Assembly: GCA_947564265.1 (NCBI GenBank)
Contig: CANOBK010000011.1
Coordinates: 1-49,787 of the forward strand
DNA length: 49,787 bases
Direction: 5' to 3'
From: an uncultured Caryophanales bacterium
GTDB taxonomy: Bacteria > Bacillota_I > Bacilli_A > RF39 > UBA660
Below the pieces are notes generated by a model. The model was not told the origin of the DNA and ran no database searches. It saw only the letters and a program-made list of their open reading frames with translations. A program made the position numbers and the translations under genes. Positions 15,710 through 24,337 of this stretch are shown piece after piece (positions within the stretch are counted from its first letter, which is position 1; every line of letters begins with the position of its first letter).

Positions 15710-16315
15710 TTAACTCACTCTCCCACACTGATTACTACTATAGATAGTGGTATTCCAATTTTCTAAGTACCCGTTTTCATTTTTTTTCTGTACTTCTTCT
15801 AAACCTTTAATAGTATAAAGAGAACGCACAACTCCCTCTTCTGTTCCACAAAACGATTGAATCGTAAGTTCCATTCTATTTTTTGCATTCTTTAGGAAAG
15901 CCTCTTCCATAATCTCATCCACTCTTGTAAGTGGTAAGGCATTTTTTCCAAGATCTTGTAAGGCCACATAATATTCATATTTTGGGTCATCTGGTGTTCC
16001 TTGATTAATAATGGCAATATAACTTTTATTTTCTGCATAATCAAAACCAAAGGAAGAACGAAAAGAATCCTTTTCTTTATCAAGCAAACTTGTAGAAATA
16101 ATTGTTACATCGTTCTCTGTTACTGGTAAATCGAATTTTTCTAAAATCGTATCTTGACTAACGATTCTTTGATCATTAATGGCATCATCAATAAACAATC
16201 TTTTTTTCGAAGTTCCTAAATACCCAGTTACTGCTGGTATTGCAAGGCTAAGCAAAATACCAACGATTACTAAAGTAGCCAGTAATTCTATTAATGTAAA
16301 ACCTCTATGATTCAT
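15710..16315 (-). CDS. type IV pilin-like protein
   Basis: A 201-residue protein with a class III prepilin signal: MNHRG, then FTLIELLATLVIVGILLSLA, with cleavage expected between Gly5 and Phe6 and Glu at mature position 5. The globular part is unusual for ComGC/GspG. It contains DDAINDQRIVSQDTILEKFD, a YYVALQDLGKNALP strand segment, and a C-terminal pair of Cys (QSFCGTEEG and SNQCGRVS) that may form a disulfide. The ATG at 16315 is preferred because AGGTGA lies six bases before it. No assembly ATPase or prepilin peptidase lies in this window, so the machinery must be elsewhere. Confidence 0.85.
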   Translation of the reverse strand: MNHRGFTLIELLATLVIVGILLSLAIPAVTGYLGTSKKRLFIDDAINDQRIVSQDTILEKFDLPVTENDVTIISTSLLDKEKDSFRSSFGFDYAENKSYIAIINQGTPDDPKYEYYVALQDLGKNALPLTRVDEIMEEAFLKNAKNRMELTIQSFCGTEEGVVRSLYTIKGLEEVQKKNENGYLENWNTTIYSSNQCGRVS

Positions 16316-16351
16316 AAGCATCACCTAGTATCAATATACCATAAATCCTAA

Positions 16352-16385
16352 AAGAAAAAAAGAAAAAGAGTCAAATCACTCTTTT
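16352..16385 (-). terminator. Terminator after pilin-like gene
   Basis: The minus-strand stem AAAAGAGT-(6)-ACTCTTTT at 16364-16385 is followed by TTCTTTTTTTC. It separates the pilin-like gene at 16402 from the one at 15710. Confidence 0.82.
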
Positions 16386-16401
16386 CCTTGACAACAAATT
16401 T

Positions 16402-17070
16402 TTATTCGGCAATATTACGAACGGTGATGTTTCCAGTTCCACTGATGGAAAGATTTTGTGGTACATAATTCTTCTCAGAAGAAGAGCCAGAAGCAGTATT
16501 TAGTATCAATCTTGTAGTATTTACTTGCATGCTTGTTAAACTGACATTACCTGCCGTTGCATTCCCTGTATATCTTGTTACATAATCAGATTTAGAAGTC
16601 AACTCCTCTTCAGAAATAATCATCTGTTGAGAATTTTTACCAATTACATACTGTCCATCATCAGCAGTTGCATAATATTTATATTCAGGTCTATCACTGT
16701 TGCTACCCATTTGAACAATTACAACATAAGAACTTACGACCGTTCTACTATTGTTTTTTCCCGTAATTCCTTCTAAGAAGGATCCTCCATAGGGACTCTT
16801 TTTTCCACTCTTGTCTAATTTATCTACTAACAAATCAAATGGAATAATAGTAGCATCATATTGATCTGCTGGCAATTCAAATTCTCCTGAAATAGCTGCA
16901 TATCTGGCAGCGCTTATGTATTGAAGAATATTATCTGTATAACCACTCTTCTTTGAAGAATTGATATATCCAGTAACAGCTGGAATCGCTACCGCTAAAA
17001 GTATAGATAATATTACAATTACAGCTAGCAACTCAATTAAAGTAAAACCTTTTTTATTATGCAATTTCAT
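16402..17070 (-). CDS. type IV pilin-like protein
   Basis: A protein of 222 residues starting MKLHNKKG, then FTLIELLAVIVILSILLAVA, a textbook prepilin N-terminus with cleavage after Gly8. IPAVTGYINSSKKSGYTDNI continues the N-terminal helix; the same IPAVTGY segment is found in the pilin-like protein at 15710. The C-terminal half is rich in Ser, Thr and Asn (NTASGSSSEKNYVPQNLSIS) and looks like a beta-rich surface domain. There are no cysteines. The ATG at 17070 has AAGGGA upstream; the frame is open to 17139 but that region holds the promoter. It has its own terminator, so it is monocistronic. Confidence 0.87.
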   Translation of the reverse strand: MKLHNKKGFTLIELLAVIVILSILLAVAIPAVTGYINSSKKSGYTDNILQYISAARYAAISGEFELPADQYDATIIPFDLLVDKLDKSGKKSPYGGSFLEGITGKNNSRTVVSSYVVIVQMGSNSDRPEYKYYATADDGQYVIGKNSQQMIISEEELTSKSDYVTRYTGNATAGNVSLTSMQVNTTRLILNTASGSSSEKNYVPQNLSISGTGNITVRNIAE

Positions 17071-17101
17071 TTTATAATCCCTTCTCTCTATCATTATTTT
17101 T

Positions 17102-17130
17102 ATTATACAATATCGAAAATCGGCGGTCAA
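17102..17130 (-). promoter_or_regulatory. promoter of the 16402-17070 pilin-like gene
   Basis: On the minus strand TTGACC (17125-17130), 17 bases and TATAAT (17102-17107) lie about 31 bases before the start. A 19-base palindrome lies just upstream. Confidence 0.68.
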
Positions 17131-17144
17131 CAATTCCAAAACTT

Positions 17145-17163
17145 TTTGTCAACAGTTGACAAA
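17145..17163. promoter_or_regulatory. 19-base perfect palindrome, candidate operator
   Basis: TTTGTCAAC-A-GTTGACAAA is a perfect 9+1+9 inverted repeat about 15 bases upstream of the -35 box of the pilin-like gene. It is too AT-flanked and too short-looped to be a terminator and reads like a dimeric regulator site. The rest of 17164-17258 shows only a near-repeat, GCCTACTATTT / GGCTACTATTT. Confidence 0.5.
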
Positions 17164-17258
17164 CTTCAGTAATTTTAAGTTTCTATTTCATTGTGTTAAC
17201 ATAAAAGAAACTAGATGATTTAGCCTACTATTTTTCAAAATCAATTGACACAAGGCTA

Positions 17259-18860
17259 CTATTTCTTTTCATTATAACTGTCTGGTAAATCATTTTCGTA
17301 TAAAGCATATAGTTCTTCTTTTCCCTTAAGGGATGCTAAAAGTGAGAAGGATTCTTTTACATCATTTAAAATATAAATCTTTTCTTTATTAAATCCACTT
17401 TCTATTAGTCCCTCATAAATTGGTTTTGTCTGTTTTTCTCCAATTAATATTACATAATCTGCAACATCTGCCATCTGCATTCCAAAGATTTTATTGTACT
17501 CAGATTCTTTGGCACCAAGTTCAATCATTCCAGGGGTAACTACTGCCTTTGTTCCAGGCATCATTTCTAAGACTTCAATTGCACGTTTCGCACCTACTGG
17601 ATTGGAGTTATAGGCATCATCAATCATGTAAATAGAACCAACTGGTTTTATTTCTAATCGGTGTTCAATTGGTTTCACTTTTCGAACTCCCATTTCGATT
17701 TCTTGAATACTCATTCCAAATTCTTTTGCTAAAGCAATTCCTGCCAAGATATTATAAATATTATGGTTTCCTAAAAGCCTTGTTGTAAAGGTATGAGGCT
17801 GATTATCTCCTTTAAAATAGCAATCAAAAGTACTTCCCTCTTTACTGCATCTAATATTTTTTGCATATAAGTCTACTTCCTGATTATCAATTCCAATCCA
17901 TATCTTTTGACAATCACTTTGAATCTTATAAGATAACTGCTTGGGATCATCCCCATTTAGTATGGCAATTCCATCACTTGGTAACGATTCAATTAATTCA
18001 AATTTCGTCTTTTGAATATTTTCCTCGCTTCCAAAACTTTCTAAATGAGCAGTTCCAATCGTTGTTAAAATTCCATACTTTGGATGGACCATTTTACATA
18101 AGGTAGCAATTTCTCCTCGTTTATAAGCTCCCATCTCTGCGATAAATACTTCATCAAATTTATCTAAGTGATTATTAATTGTAATCATCAACCCATACTC
18201 TGTGTTTAAGTTTTTAGGAGTTGGATGTGCGATCATTTTTACATTTAAAATATCACTTAAAATATTTTTACTACTTGTCTTTCCATAGCTACCTGTAATT
18301 CCTACTACTTTTAATTGAGATAATTTTTTTAATTTTCTAGTAGCCTGAAAATAGTAATAGTAGTATACACATTTTTCGATTGGTTTATTCAAAATATTAG
18401 CAACCCATAGAATTAAATAGTTTAGATAAACCATAACTCCTAAAATCAAAAGGAATACAAATGTTTTTTCATTTAAATAATAACATAGAATACTTGGAAT
18501 CAAATACAGGATTGTAGTCGTAAGTATCAATCTTTTTACTCTAGCAGTAAGCACTAAAGGCTTTTTCATCTGAGATTTTTCTTTTTGCTCTTTTGCATGG
18601 ATCAAGAACATTCCTATCACATAAATCAAACAACTTACATATAACCATAATTCTTGTTTAAAATAAAGAGATAAGGAAAAACATACAACTGCCAAAATAT
18701 CAATTGAAACAAAAACTGAAATTAAATTTTTTAAAATCCATTTCAAATAACGACAATTCATATTATATAAATTTTGTTGTAACATATGCATGGCTTTTTT
18801 AGACTTAAAAATGGTATAAAAATATGCCAGTAAAATCGTTATAATCGTAATATATTTCAT
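17259..18860 (-). CDS. murF: MurF-like Mur ligase with N-terminal membrane domain
   Basis: UDP-N-acetylmuramoyl-tripeptide:D-Ala-D-Ala ligase type. Residues 1-170 are a membrane domain of about five segments (TIITILLAYFYTIF, FVSIDILAVVCFSLSLYF, LYVSCLIYVIGMFLIH, LTTTILYLIPSILCYYL, FVFLLILGVMVYLNYLILWV). The catalytic part starts near 190 with the P-loop VVGITGSYGKTSSKN. It continues with NTEYGL and EMGAYKRGEI, TTIGTAHLESFGS, LNGDDP, then LLGNHNIYNILAG and DDAYNSNPVGAKRAIEVLE, all MurF hallmarks. Standard MurF is soluble and about 450 residues, so the membrane domain is an extra. The ATG at 18860 has GGAGGG. It follows a pilin-like gene by 11 bases. Confidence 0.88.
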   Translation of the reverse strand: MKYITIITILLAYFYTIFKSKKAMHMLQQNLYNMNCRYLKWILKNLISVFVSIDILAVVCFSLSLYFKQELWLYVSCLIYVIGMFLIHAKEQKEKSQMKKPLVLTARVKRLILTTTILYLIPSILCYYLNEKTFVFLLILGVMVYLNYLILWVANILNKPIEKCVYYYYYFQATRKLKKLSQLKVVGITGSYGKTSSKNILSDILNVKMIAHPTPKNLNTEYGLMITINNHLDKFDEVFIAEMGAYKRGEIATLCKMVHPKYGILTTIGTAHLESFGSEENIQKTKFELIESLPSDGIAILNGDDPKQLSYKIQSDCQKIWIGIDNQEVDLYAKNIRCSKEGSTFDCYFKGDNQPHTFTTRLLGNHNIYNILAGIALAKEFGMSIQEIEMGVRKVKPIEHRLEIKPVGSIYMIDDAYNSNPVGAKRAIEVLEMMPGTKAVVTPGMIELGAKESEYNKIFGMQMADVADYVILIGEKQTKPIYEGLIESGFNKEKIYILNDVKESFSLLASLKGKEELYALYENDLPDSYNEKK

Positions 18861-18871
18861 ACAAAACCCTC

Positions 18872-19393
18872 CTAATTCACACAAGTTCGAATCGTACCAG
18901 AAACTCCTGTAACATTTCGGATTTCTTCATCCGTTGGTGCAGCAATACCCTTTCTTACTAATGTCATTCTATTATCTTTTTCTAAATTACTACGATCAGT
19001 TAAGTATATTCCTCTTGTATTCCCATTACTACTTTTCCCCATCATATTTACATAATACACCAATTCTTCGTTTTTACGAACAACAACTACAAATGTTTCA
19101 TTTTCATCATAAGGATTACCTTCTGGATCAGAAGGAAGGTCTTGATTATCTAAACAAGATAAGTTAACTCGTACAATTTCTCCATATCCAGGTTTATTGA
19201 TTCTATTTCCCATTTGACTTCTAACTAGAGAAATCATTTTTTTAGCATCACCAATATAAGTTTCTTTTTTATTACGATCGAGAGTTGAAATAATATTTGG
19301 TACCGCAATTGCCATCAAAATCGACAAAATAACAACTACAGATAGAAGTTCTACTAATGTAAATCCTTGATTATTCAATCTTCTTTTTCCCAT
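18872..19393 (-). CDS. type IV pilin-like protein (ComGC/GspG-like)
   Basis: A 173-residue protein starting MGKRRLNNQG, then FTLVELLSVVVILSILMAIA, with prepilin cleavage after Gly10 and Glu5 of the mature form. VPNIISTLDRNKKETYIGDA continues the helix, as in major pseudopilins. One Cys pair is possible (NLSCLDNQD and the terminal RTCVN). It is immediately followed by the membrane MurF-like gene, so both are transcribed together from a good promoter upstream. The ribosome site is GAGGAGG. It is the smallest of the three pilin-like proteins here. Confidence 0.86.
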   Translation of the reverse strand: MGKRRLNNQGFTLVELLSVVVILSILMAIAVPNIISTLDRNKKETYIGDAKKMISLVRSQMGNRINKPGYGEIVRVNLSCLDNQDLPSDPEGNPYDENETFVVVVRKNEELVYYVNMMGKSSNGNTRGIYLTDRSNLEKDNRMTLVRKGIAAPTDEEIRNVTGVSGTIRTCVN

Positions 19394-19416
19394 TTTTTTC
19401 CTCCTCTACTATAAAA

Positions 19417-19445
19417 ATTATAATATAGATTCCATTGTTTTACAA
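19417..19445 (-). promoter_or_regulatory. promoter of pilin-murF operon
   Basis: On the minus strand TTGTAA (19440-19445), 17 bases and TATAAT (19417-19422) lie 23 bases before the pilin-like start at 19393. Confidence 0.65.
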
Positions 19446-19450
19446 TACAA

Positions 19451-19486
19451 AAGAAAAGAATTCCATACCAATTCGGTTGAAATTCT
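19451..19486 (-). terminator. Terminator of the ABC exporter operon
   Basis: The minus-strand stem AGAATTTC-(14)-GGAATTCT is followed by TTTCTTTT. It lies just past the stop of the exporter gene ending at 19494. Confidence 0.6.
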
Positions 19487-19493
19487 ATTCTTT

Positions 19494-21347
19494 CTACTCT
19501 TCTGCTTCTTCAAATTGAGAATTGTAAAGAGTTGCATAAAATCCATCTTTTTTTAGTAATTCTTCATGATTTCCCTGTTCTACAATATCCCCATCCTTCA
19601 TTACTAGGATTAAATCTGCATTACGGATTGTAGAAAGTCGATGTGCGATAATAAAGCTTGTTCTTCCCTTCATTAGTTGATCCATCGCTTCTTGAATTAA
19701 GATCTCTGTTCTCGTATCAACGGAAGAAGTCGCTTCATCTAAAATGAGAATTTTAGGGTCATTTAAAATTACACGAGCAATCGTTAAAAGTTGTTTTTGA
19801 CCACCGGAAATATTGTCTGATTCTTCATTAATTACCATATTATAACCATCAGGCAATGTACGAATAAAGTGATCTACATGGGCGGCAATCGCAGCATCTT
19901 CAACTTCTTCATCAGTTGCTTCTAGTTTTCCATAACGGATATTTTCACGAATGGTATCTGAATAAAGCCAGGTATCTTGAAGAACCATTCCGAATACTTC
20001 ACGAAGCTCATTACGATCAAATTCTTTTAAATCTTTTCCATCAATTTTAATAGAACCGCTATTTACATCATAAAATCTCATTAATAATTTTACCATGGTT
20101 GTTTTTCCAGCTCCCGTAGGTCCTACAATCGCAACTTTCATACCAGATTTAATCTTAGAATTAAAATCGTGAATAATCATCTGATTCTCATTGTATCCAA
20201 ATTTTACATGTTCAAATTCGATATTTCCTTTGATTTCTTCTGTAGAAGCTGGATGCTCTACACTTGGAACTTCTTCCTCTTCTTCTAAGAATTCAAAGAC
20301 ACGTTCTGCTGCCGCTGCCAAAGCTTGGAGTAAATTCATTACCTGAGCTGCTTGCGCAAGAGGTTGCGTGAAACTACGAACATATTGAGTAAAAGATAAA
20401 ATATCCCCTACTTGAATCTTATTTTGAATCACAAGCCATCCACCCAAAATCGATACGACTACATATCCTAGGTTTCCAATAAAGGTCATAATTGGGTGCA
20501 TCATCGTTGATAAAAATTGACTTTTCCATGCTGTATGATAAAGAGTCTCATTCGTCTTTTGAAAATTTTCTAACGCTTTCTTTTCCCCATTAAACAATTT
20601 TACAACATCATGTCCTGCATAAATTTCTTCTACTTGCCCATTAATATGTCCCAAATATTCCTGTTGTTCCGTAAAATATTTTTGACTTTTTTGAACAATC
20701 AACATAATAAAAATTAAAGAGAATGGAACGATTAATACCGTTACAAAGGTCATGAGTGGGCTGATTGTAAGCATCATGATGATTACACCAATTGCCAAAG
20801 TAAAAGAAGAAATTACTTGTGTTAAACTTTGATCTAAGTTTTGACTCACCGTATCTACATCGTTCGTAATACGAGATAAAATTTCACCAGTTGTTTTTGA
20901 TTCAAAATATTTAAGAGGCATTCTATGAATTTTTTCAGAAATTTGTTTTCTTAAACCATAGGTAACATTTTGACTAACCTGTGCCATAATCCAACCTTGA
21001 ATATAAGAAAATATCATACTGATTCCATAGAGTCCTAGTAACGTAAGAAGAATTCCTGAAATTTTACTAAAATTAATTCCAGCACTTGTTCCTGTTACTC
21101 TCCCTATCAATCCATTATAAATTTCAGTTGTTGCATTTCCTAATATTTTAGGACCAATGATAGAAAAAATGGCACTTCCTATTGAAAATAAGACAACTAA
21201 TAATAGTAAAAATTTATATTGAGATAAATATTTAAATAGTTTCTTCATTGTTCCTTTAAAGTCTTTTGCTTTTTCTGAAGGAACAGCAGGGCCCCCAGGT
21301 CCATGTCTACGAGCAGGTGCCTTAGTTTTTTTATCTTCACTACTCAT
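19494..21347 (-). CDS. heterodimeric ABC exporter, catalytically intact half
   Basis: A 617-residue half-transporter with six membrane segments (about residues 45-340) fused to an ATPase. Walker A is GPTGAGKTT, the Q-loop GMVLQDTWLYS, the signature ISGGQKQLLTIARVIL and Walker B ILILDEATSSVDT with catalytic Glu, then the H-loop FIIAHRLSTI. The N-terminal tail is polar and basic (MSSEDKKTKAPARRHGPGGP), common for this family in Clostridia and Bacilli. It overlaps the partner gene by eight bases. The pair belongs to the multidrug/peptide exporter class and is likely controlled by the TetR gene at the head of the operon. Confidence 0.93.
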   Translation of the reverse strand: MSSEDKKTKAPARRHGPGGPAVPSEKAKDFKGTMKKLFKYLSQYKFLLLLVVLFSIGSAIFSIIGPKILGNATTEIYNGLIGRVTGTSAGINFSKISGILLTLLGLYGISMIFSYIQGWIMAQVSQNVTYGLRKQISEKIHRMPLKYFESKTTGEILSRITNDVDTVSQNLDQSLTQVISSFTLAIGVIIMMLTISPLMTFVTVLIVPFSLIFIMLIVQKSQKYFTEQQEYLGHINGQVEEIYAGHDVVKLFNGEKKALENFQKTNETLYHTAWKSQFLSTMMHPIMTFIGNLGYVVVSILGGWLVIQNKIQVGDILSFTQYVRSFTQPLAQAAQVMNLLQALAAAAERVFEFLEEEEEVPSVEHPASTEEIKGNIEFEHVKFGYNENQMIIHDFNSKIKSGMKVAIVGPTGAGKTTMVKLLMRFYDVNSGSIKIDGKDLKEFDRNELREVFGMVLQDTWLYSDTIRENIRYGKLEATDEEVEDAAIAAHVDHFIRTLPDGYNMVINEESDNISGGQKQLLTIARVILNDPKILILDEATSSVDTRTEILIQEAMDQLMKGRTSFIIAHRLSTIRNADLILVMKDGDIVEQGNHEELLKKDGFYATLYNSQFEEAEE

Positions 21348-23583
21348 TTTCTAATTCCTCCTTTGTTAACTGACTAGAAGCAATTTCTTTATAGATTGCA
21401 CACGATTTTAATAGTTGTTTATGAGTTCCTTTTCCAACAACTTTCCCTTCATTTAAAACAATAATTTGATCTGCATGAAGAATCGTACTAATTCTTTGCG
21501 CTACAATTAAGACAGTTGCATCTTTCGTTTCTTTATTTAAGGCTTTTCGAAGTTCAGCATCTGTTTTAAAGTCAAGTGCTGAGAAACTGTCATCGAAAAT
21601 ATAGATTTCTGGATCACTGGCAATTGCTCTTGCAATCGATAATCTTTGCTTTTGACCACCAGATACATTGGTTCCTCCTTGTGCAACTGGAGAGTCATAC
21701 TTTTTCTTCTTTTCTTCAATAAAACTTTCTGCTTGAGCGATTCGTGCGGCACGAACAATTTCCTCTTCTGTAATATTTTCTTTTCCATATCCAATATTAG
21801 AAGCAATGGTTCCAGAGAATAGAATTCCCTTTTGTGGAACAAATCCTATTTTATTGTGTAGTTCATGGAGCCTTACATCTTTAATATTGACCCCATCTAC
21901 TAAGATTTCTCCACCACTTACATCGAAGAATCTTGGAATTAGGTTAATTAATGTACTCTTACCACTTCCAGTAGAACCAATAAAGGCTGTCGTTTTGCCA
22001 GGCTCTGCGGTAAAGGAAATGTCCGTTAAGACGTCTTCATCGGAATCTGGGTAACGAAAGTTTACGTTTTTAAATTCAACGAGTCCACGAACACGTTTAC
22101 TAAATGATTTAGGATGATCTACTTCTTTTACTGCAGGTTCCGTTTTTAATACTTCGGCGATACGATTAGCAGAAACATTCGCTCTAGGGAACATAATTGA
22201 GAACATAGAAACCATGATAAATGCCATAACAATTTGCATTGTATATTGGATGAAGGCAAGCATATCTCCTACTTGCATTACACCGGAATCAATTCCATGA
22301 GCACCTTTCCATACAATTAAAATACTAATGGCATTCATAACAAACATAATGGTAGGCATTAAAACAGTCATTGCACGGTCAACAAATAAAGTTGTTTTTC
22401 TTAGGTTCTTATTTGCTTCATCAAAACGGTTCTCTTCTTTTTTCTGATTACTGAACGCACGAATTACTGGGATTCCACTTAGAATCTCTCGAGTCACTTG
22501 ATTCAAACGATCAATTAGTTTTTGTACAACCTTAAATTTTGGCATTACTAACGTAAACATTAAAACCATTAATGTCATGATAGACAGTACAGCAAGCGCA
22601 ATAATCCAAGCCATCGAAGAATTCGCATCCATCGCCTTAATTACTCCACCAATTCCAATAATCGGTGCGTAGAATAAGGTACGAAGCATAAATACCATTA
22701 CCATTTGTACTTGTTGTATATCATTGGTTGTACGTGTAATTAAAGAAGCTACTCCAAATGATTTGAATTCTGTCGTTCCAAATTCCATTGTTTTTTGAAA
22801 AACAGCATTTCTTAAATCGCGGGCAAGTTTCGCAGCAGTTCTAGCCCCAAAGAAACCTACTGCAATCGCAAGTATCATATTTAATAAGGCAATTCCCAGC
22901 ATCTTAGCACCTGATGTGAATATATAATTCGTTTGAATTTGATTTGTATTCATCCCTAATTTTTGATATTCACCTTTCACGGTCGCAATTGCGCTTTGCC
23001 TTGCGATAGATTCTGGAATCTGTTCAAACTGAGAAGTAAACTCCTCTACCATTTTTGATAAACTTTCTTCTGGTAAGGATTTAAATATCTCTAATAGTGA
23101 AAGATTTTCCATTTCTAAAGGGAGTGATTTCACTAACTCACTCTTTATTTTTTCACTTTCTTCAGAGGAAGTTGCCATGTAATAAATTAACATCGGTTGT
23201 GTTAAAATTTCCTCTAAATTTTCTTTTTCCTCTTTTGATAATTCTTGAAGTAAATAAATTGTCTCAGTTTCTAGTTCTGGATATTTTTTAACCAATTTAT
23301 CATATTCCTTAGAATCTAGATTCCCCTGATTAATGAGACGGTAACTATCCAAAACAATCTTTTTATTCTCAGGAGTTGTAAAAAGCAATATATCTTCTAA
23401 TGAGTCTTCTAAAATTGCTTTCGGCGTCACCTGATCAATTCCGCCTTGTTGGACACCAACATTAATAATTCTTGAAGTATAATCTGGCAAAGTCAAATCA
23501 CAAATTGCCATCACAATTAATAACCCAATAATTGTTAAAATTGGTAGAATGGATTTTTTTAAGTATCCAAATACTTTAAGCAT
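21340..23583 (-). CDS. heterodimeric ABC exporter, degenerate-site half
   Basis: A 747-residue half-transporter. A large extra segment (about residues 40-215, ILLFTTPENKKIVLDSYRLI to ARQSAIATVKGEYQKLGMNT) is inserted between the first two membrane helices and must lie outside the cell. The ATPase has GSTGSGKST, VSGGQKQRLSIARAI and Walker B YIFDDSFSALD, in which Asp replaces the catalytic Glu; the H-loop reads IVAQRISTI, with Gln instead of His. It therefore supplies the inactive site expected in asymmetric exporters. The gene overlaps tetR by eight bases and has GAGGAGGG before its ATG. Confidence 0.93.
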   Translation of the reverse strand: MLKVFGYLKKSILPILTIIGLLIVMAICDLTLPDYTSRIINVGVQQGGIDQVTPKAILEDSLEDILLFTTPENKKIVLDSYRLINQGNLDSKEYDKLVKKYPELETETIYLLQELSKEEKENLEEILTQPMLIYYMATSSEESEKIKSELVKSLPLEMENLSLLEIFKSLPEESLSKMVEEFTSQFEQIPESIARQSAIATVKGEYQKLGMNTNQIQTNYIFTSGAKMLGIALLNMILAIAVGFFGARTAAKLARDLRNAVFQKTMEFGTTEFKSFGVASLITRTTNDIQQVQMVMVFMLRTLFYAPIIGIGGVIKAMDANSSMAWIIALAVLSIMTLMVLMFTLVMPKFKVVQKLIDRLNQVTREILSGIPVIRAFSNQKKEENRFDEANKNLRKTTLFVDRAMTVLMPTIMFVMNAISILIVWKGAHGIDSGVMQVGDMLAFIQYTMQIVMAFIMVSMFSIMFPRANVSANRIAEVLKTEPAVKEVDHPKSFSKRVRGLVEFKNVNFRYPDSDEDVLTDISFTAEPGKTTAFIGSTGSGKSTLINLIPRFFDVSGGEILVDGVNIKDVRLHELHNKIGFVPQKGILFSGTIASNIGYGKENITEEEIVRAARIAQAESFIEEKKKKYDSPVAQGGTNVSGGQKQRLSIARAIASDPEIYIFDDSFSALDFKTDAELRKALNKETKDATVLIVAQRISTILHADQIIVLNEGKVVGKGTHKQLLKSCAIYKEIASSQLTKEELENE

Positions 23584-24205
23584 CTCTACTTTCCCTCCTC
23601 AAAACACCGAATCGAATGATTTCTAGTCGTCGATGATAGTTTTCTTTTTCCCGATTGCTTTCTGTTGGATTCATTAATGTATAAGCAACAGAACTCATCG
23701 TAATTAGCATAACAAGGGAAAAAGCATCGAGAAGTTCTTCTTCCCCCTGATAACAGTATATATTTTTATCGATATGACTTAAAATTTCCTGATCATTCTT
23801 TCTAATTACATCTTTTGGCGGTTTCAATTTCATTTTTTGTTCGGTCGAAAAACGCAAACTAAGAAATACATTTTTAAACAAAGTCGTTCCCTGTTCTTTC
23901 AAGCAAGAATCAATGATTTTCTCATGTAACAGTTCAAACGCTTGAATAAAGTCTCCCTGGCACTCTTCTATCTTATTTAATAACTCCCGATATAGTTTCA
24001 CTATATATTTTTCCAAAATATAAAAATACAGGTCCTCTTTATCCGTAAAATACATGTAGAAGCTTCCTCTTGAAATTTTTGCATCTTGAATAATCCGATT
24101 GATGGAACTCTCGGAAAAGTCAACACGAGAGAACTCCCGTTCTCCAGCTTCTATCAGTTTTTTTTGTTTCTCTAATGACAGATTAAAAAATGTTTTCGTT
24201 GGCAT
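23576..24205 (-). CDS. TetR/AcrR-family repressor of the ABC exporter
   Basis: A 209-residue TetR protein. The helix-turn-helix is FNLSLEKQKKLIEAGEREFS, then INRIIQDAKISRGSFYMYFT and DKEDLYFYILEKYIVKLYRE, the standard TetR recognition block. The rest is an all-helical ligand domain with no known signature. I chose the ATG at 24205, because AGAGGTGG precedes it; longer forms would begin inside the promoter. It is first in the operon with both exporter halves, so ligand-relieved control of efflux, with autoregulation, is the likely scheme. A palindrome sits between the promoter boxes. Confidence 0.92.
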   Translation of the reverse strand: MPTKTFFNLSLEKQKKLIEAGEREFSRVDFSESSINRIIQDAKISRGSFYMYFTDKEDLYFYILEKYIVKLYRELLNKIEECQGDFIQAFELLHEKIIDSCLKEQGTTLFKNVFLSLRFSTEQKMKLKPPKDVIRKNDQEILSHIDKNIYCYQGEEELLDAFSLVMLITMSSVAYTLMNPTESNREKENYHRRLEIIRFGVLRRESRDA

Positions 24206-24241
24206 AAACCACCTCTTTATGACAAATCGCCATACTTTTCC

Positions 24242-24271
24242 ATTATATGATGACAACTTGTCATATGTCAA
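24242..24271 (-). promoter_or_regulatory. promoter and operator of tetR-ABC operon
   Basis: On the minus strand TTGACA (24266-24271), an 18-base spacer and TATAAT (24242-24247) are both consensus. The spacer contains a perfect palindrome, ATGACAA-C-TTGTCAT (24250-24264), placed where a bound TetR dimer would block RNA polymerase. Confidence 0.8.
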
Positions 24272-24301
24272 CACTTATTAAAAATTAATATTCAAATTCA
24301 G

Positions 24302-24337
24302 AAAAAAAGAACAAATTTCTAAATAGATTTTTGTTCT
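24302..24337 (-). terminator. Terminator overlapping the 3' end of the SOD gene
   Basis: The minus-strand stem AGAACAAA / TTTGTTCT followed by seven Ts. Its left arm is inside the last codons (Glu-Gln-Lys) of the superoxide dismutase gene. Confidence 0.78.

Noticed and set aside
17223-17265. Near-repeat GCCTACTATTT / GGCTACTATTT
   Set aside because: A single imperfect 11-base repeat in AT-rich DNA is not beyond chance, and no element boundary fits it.
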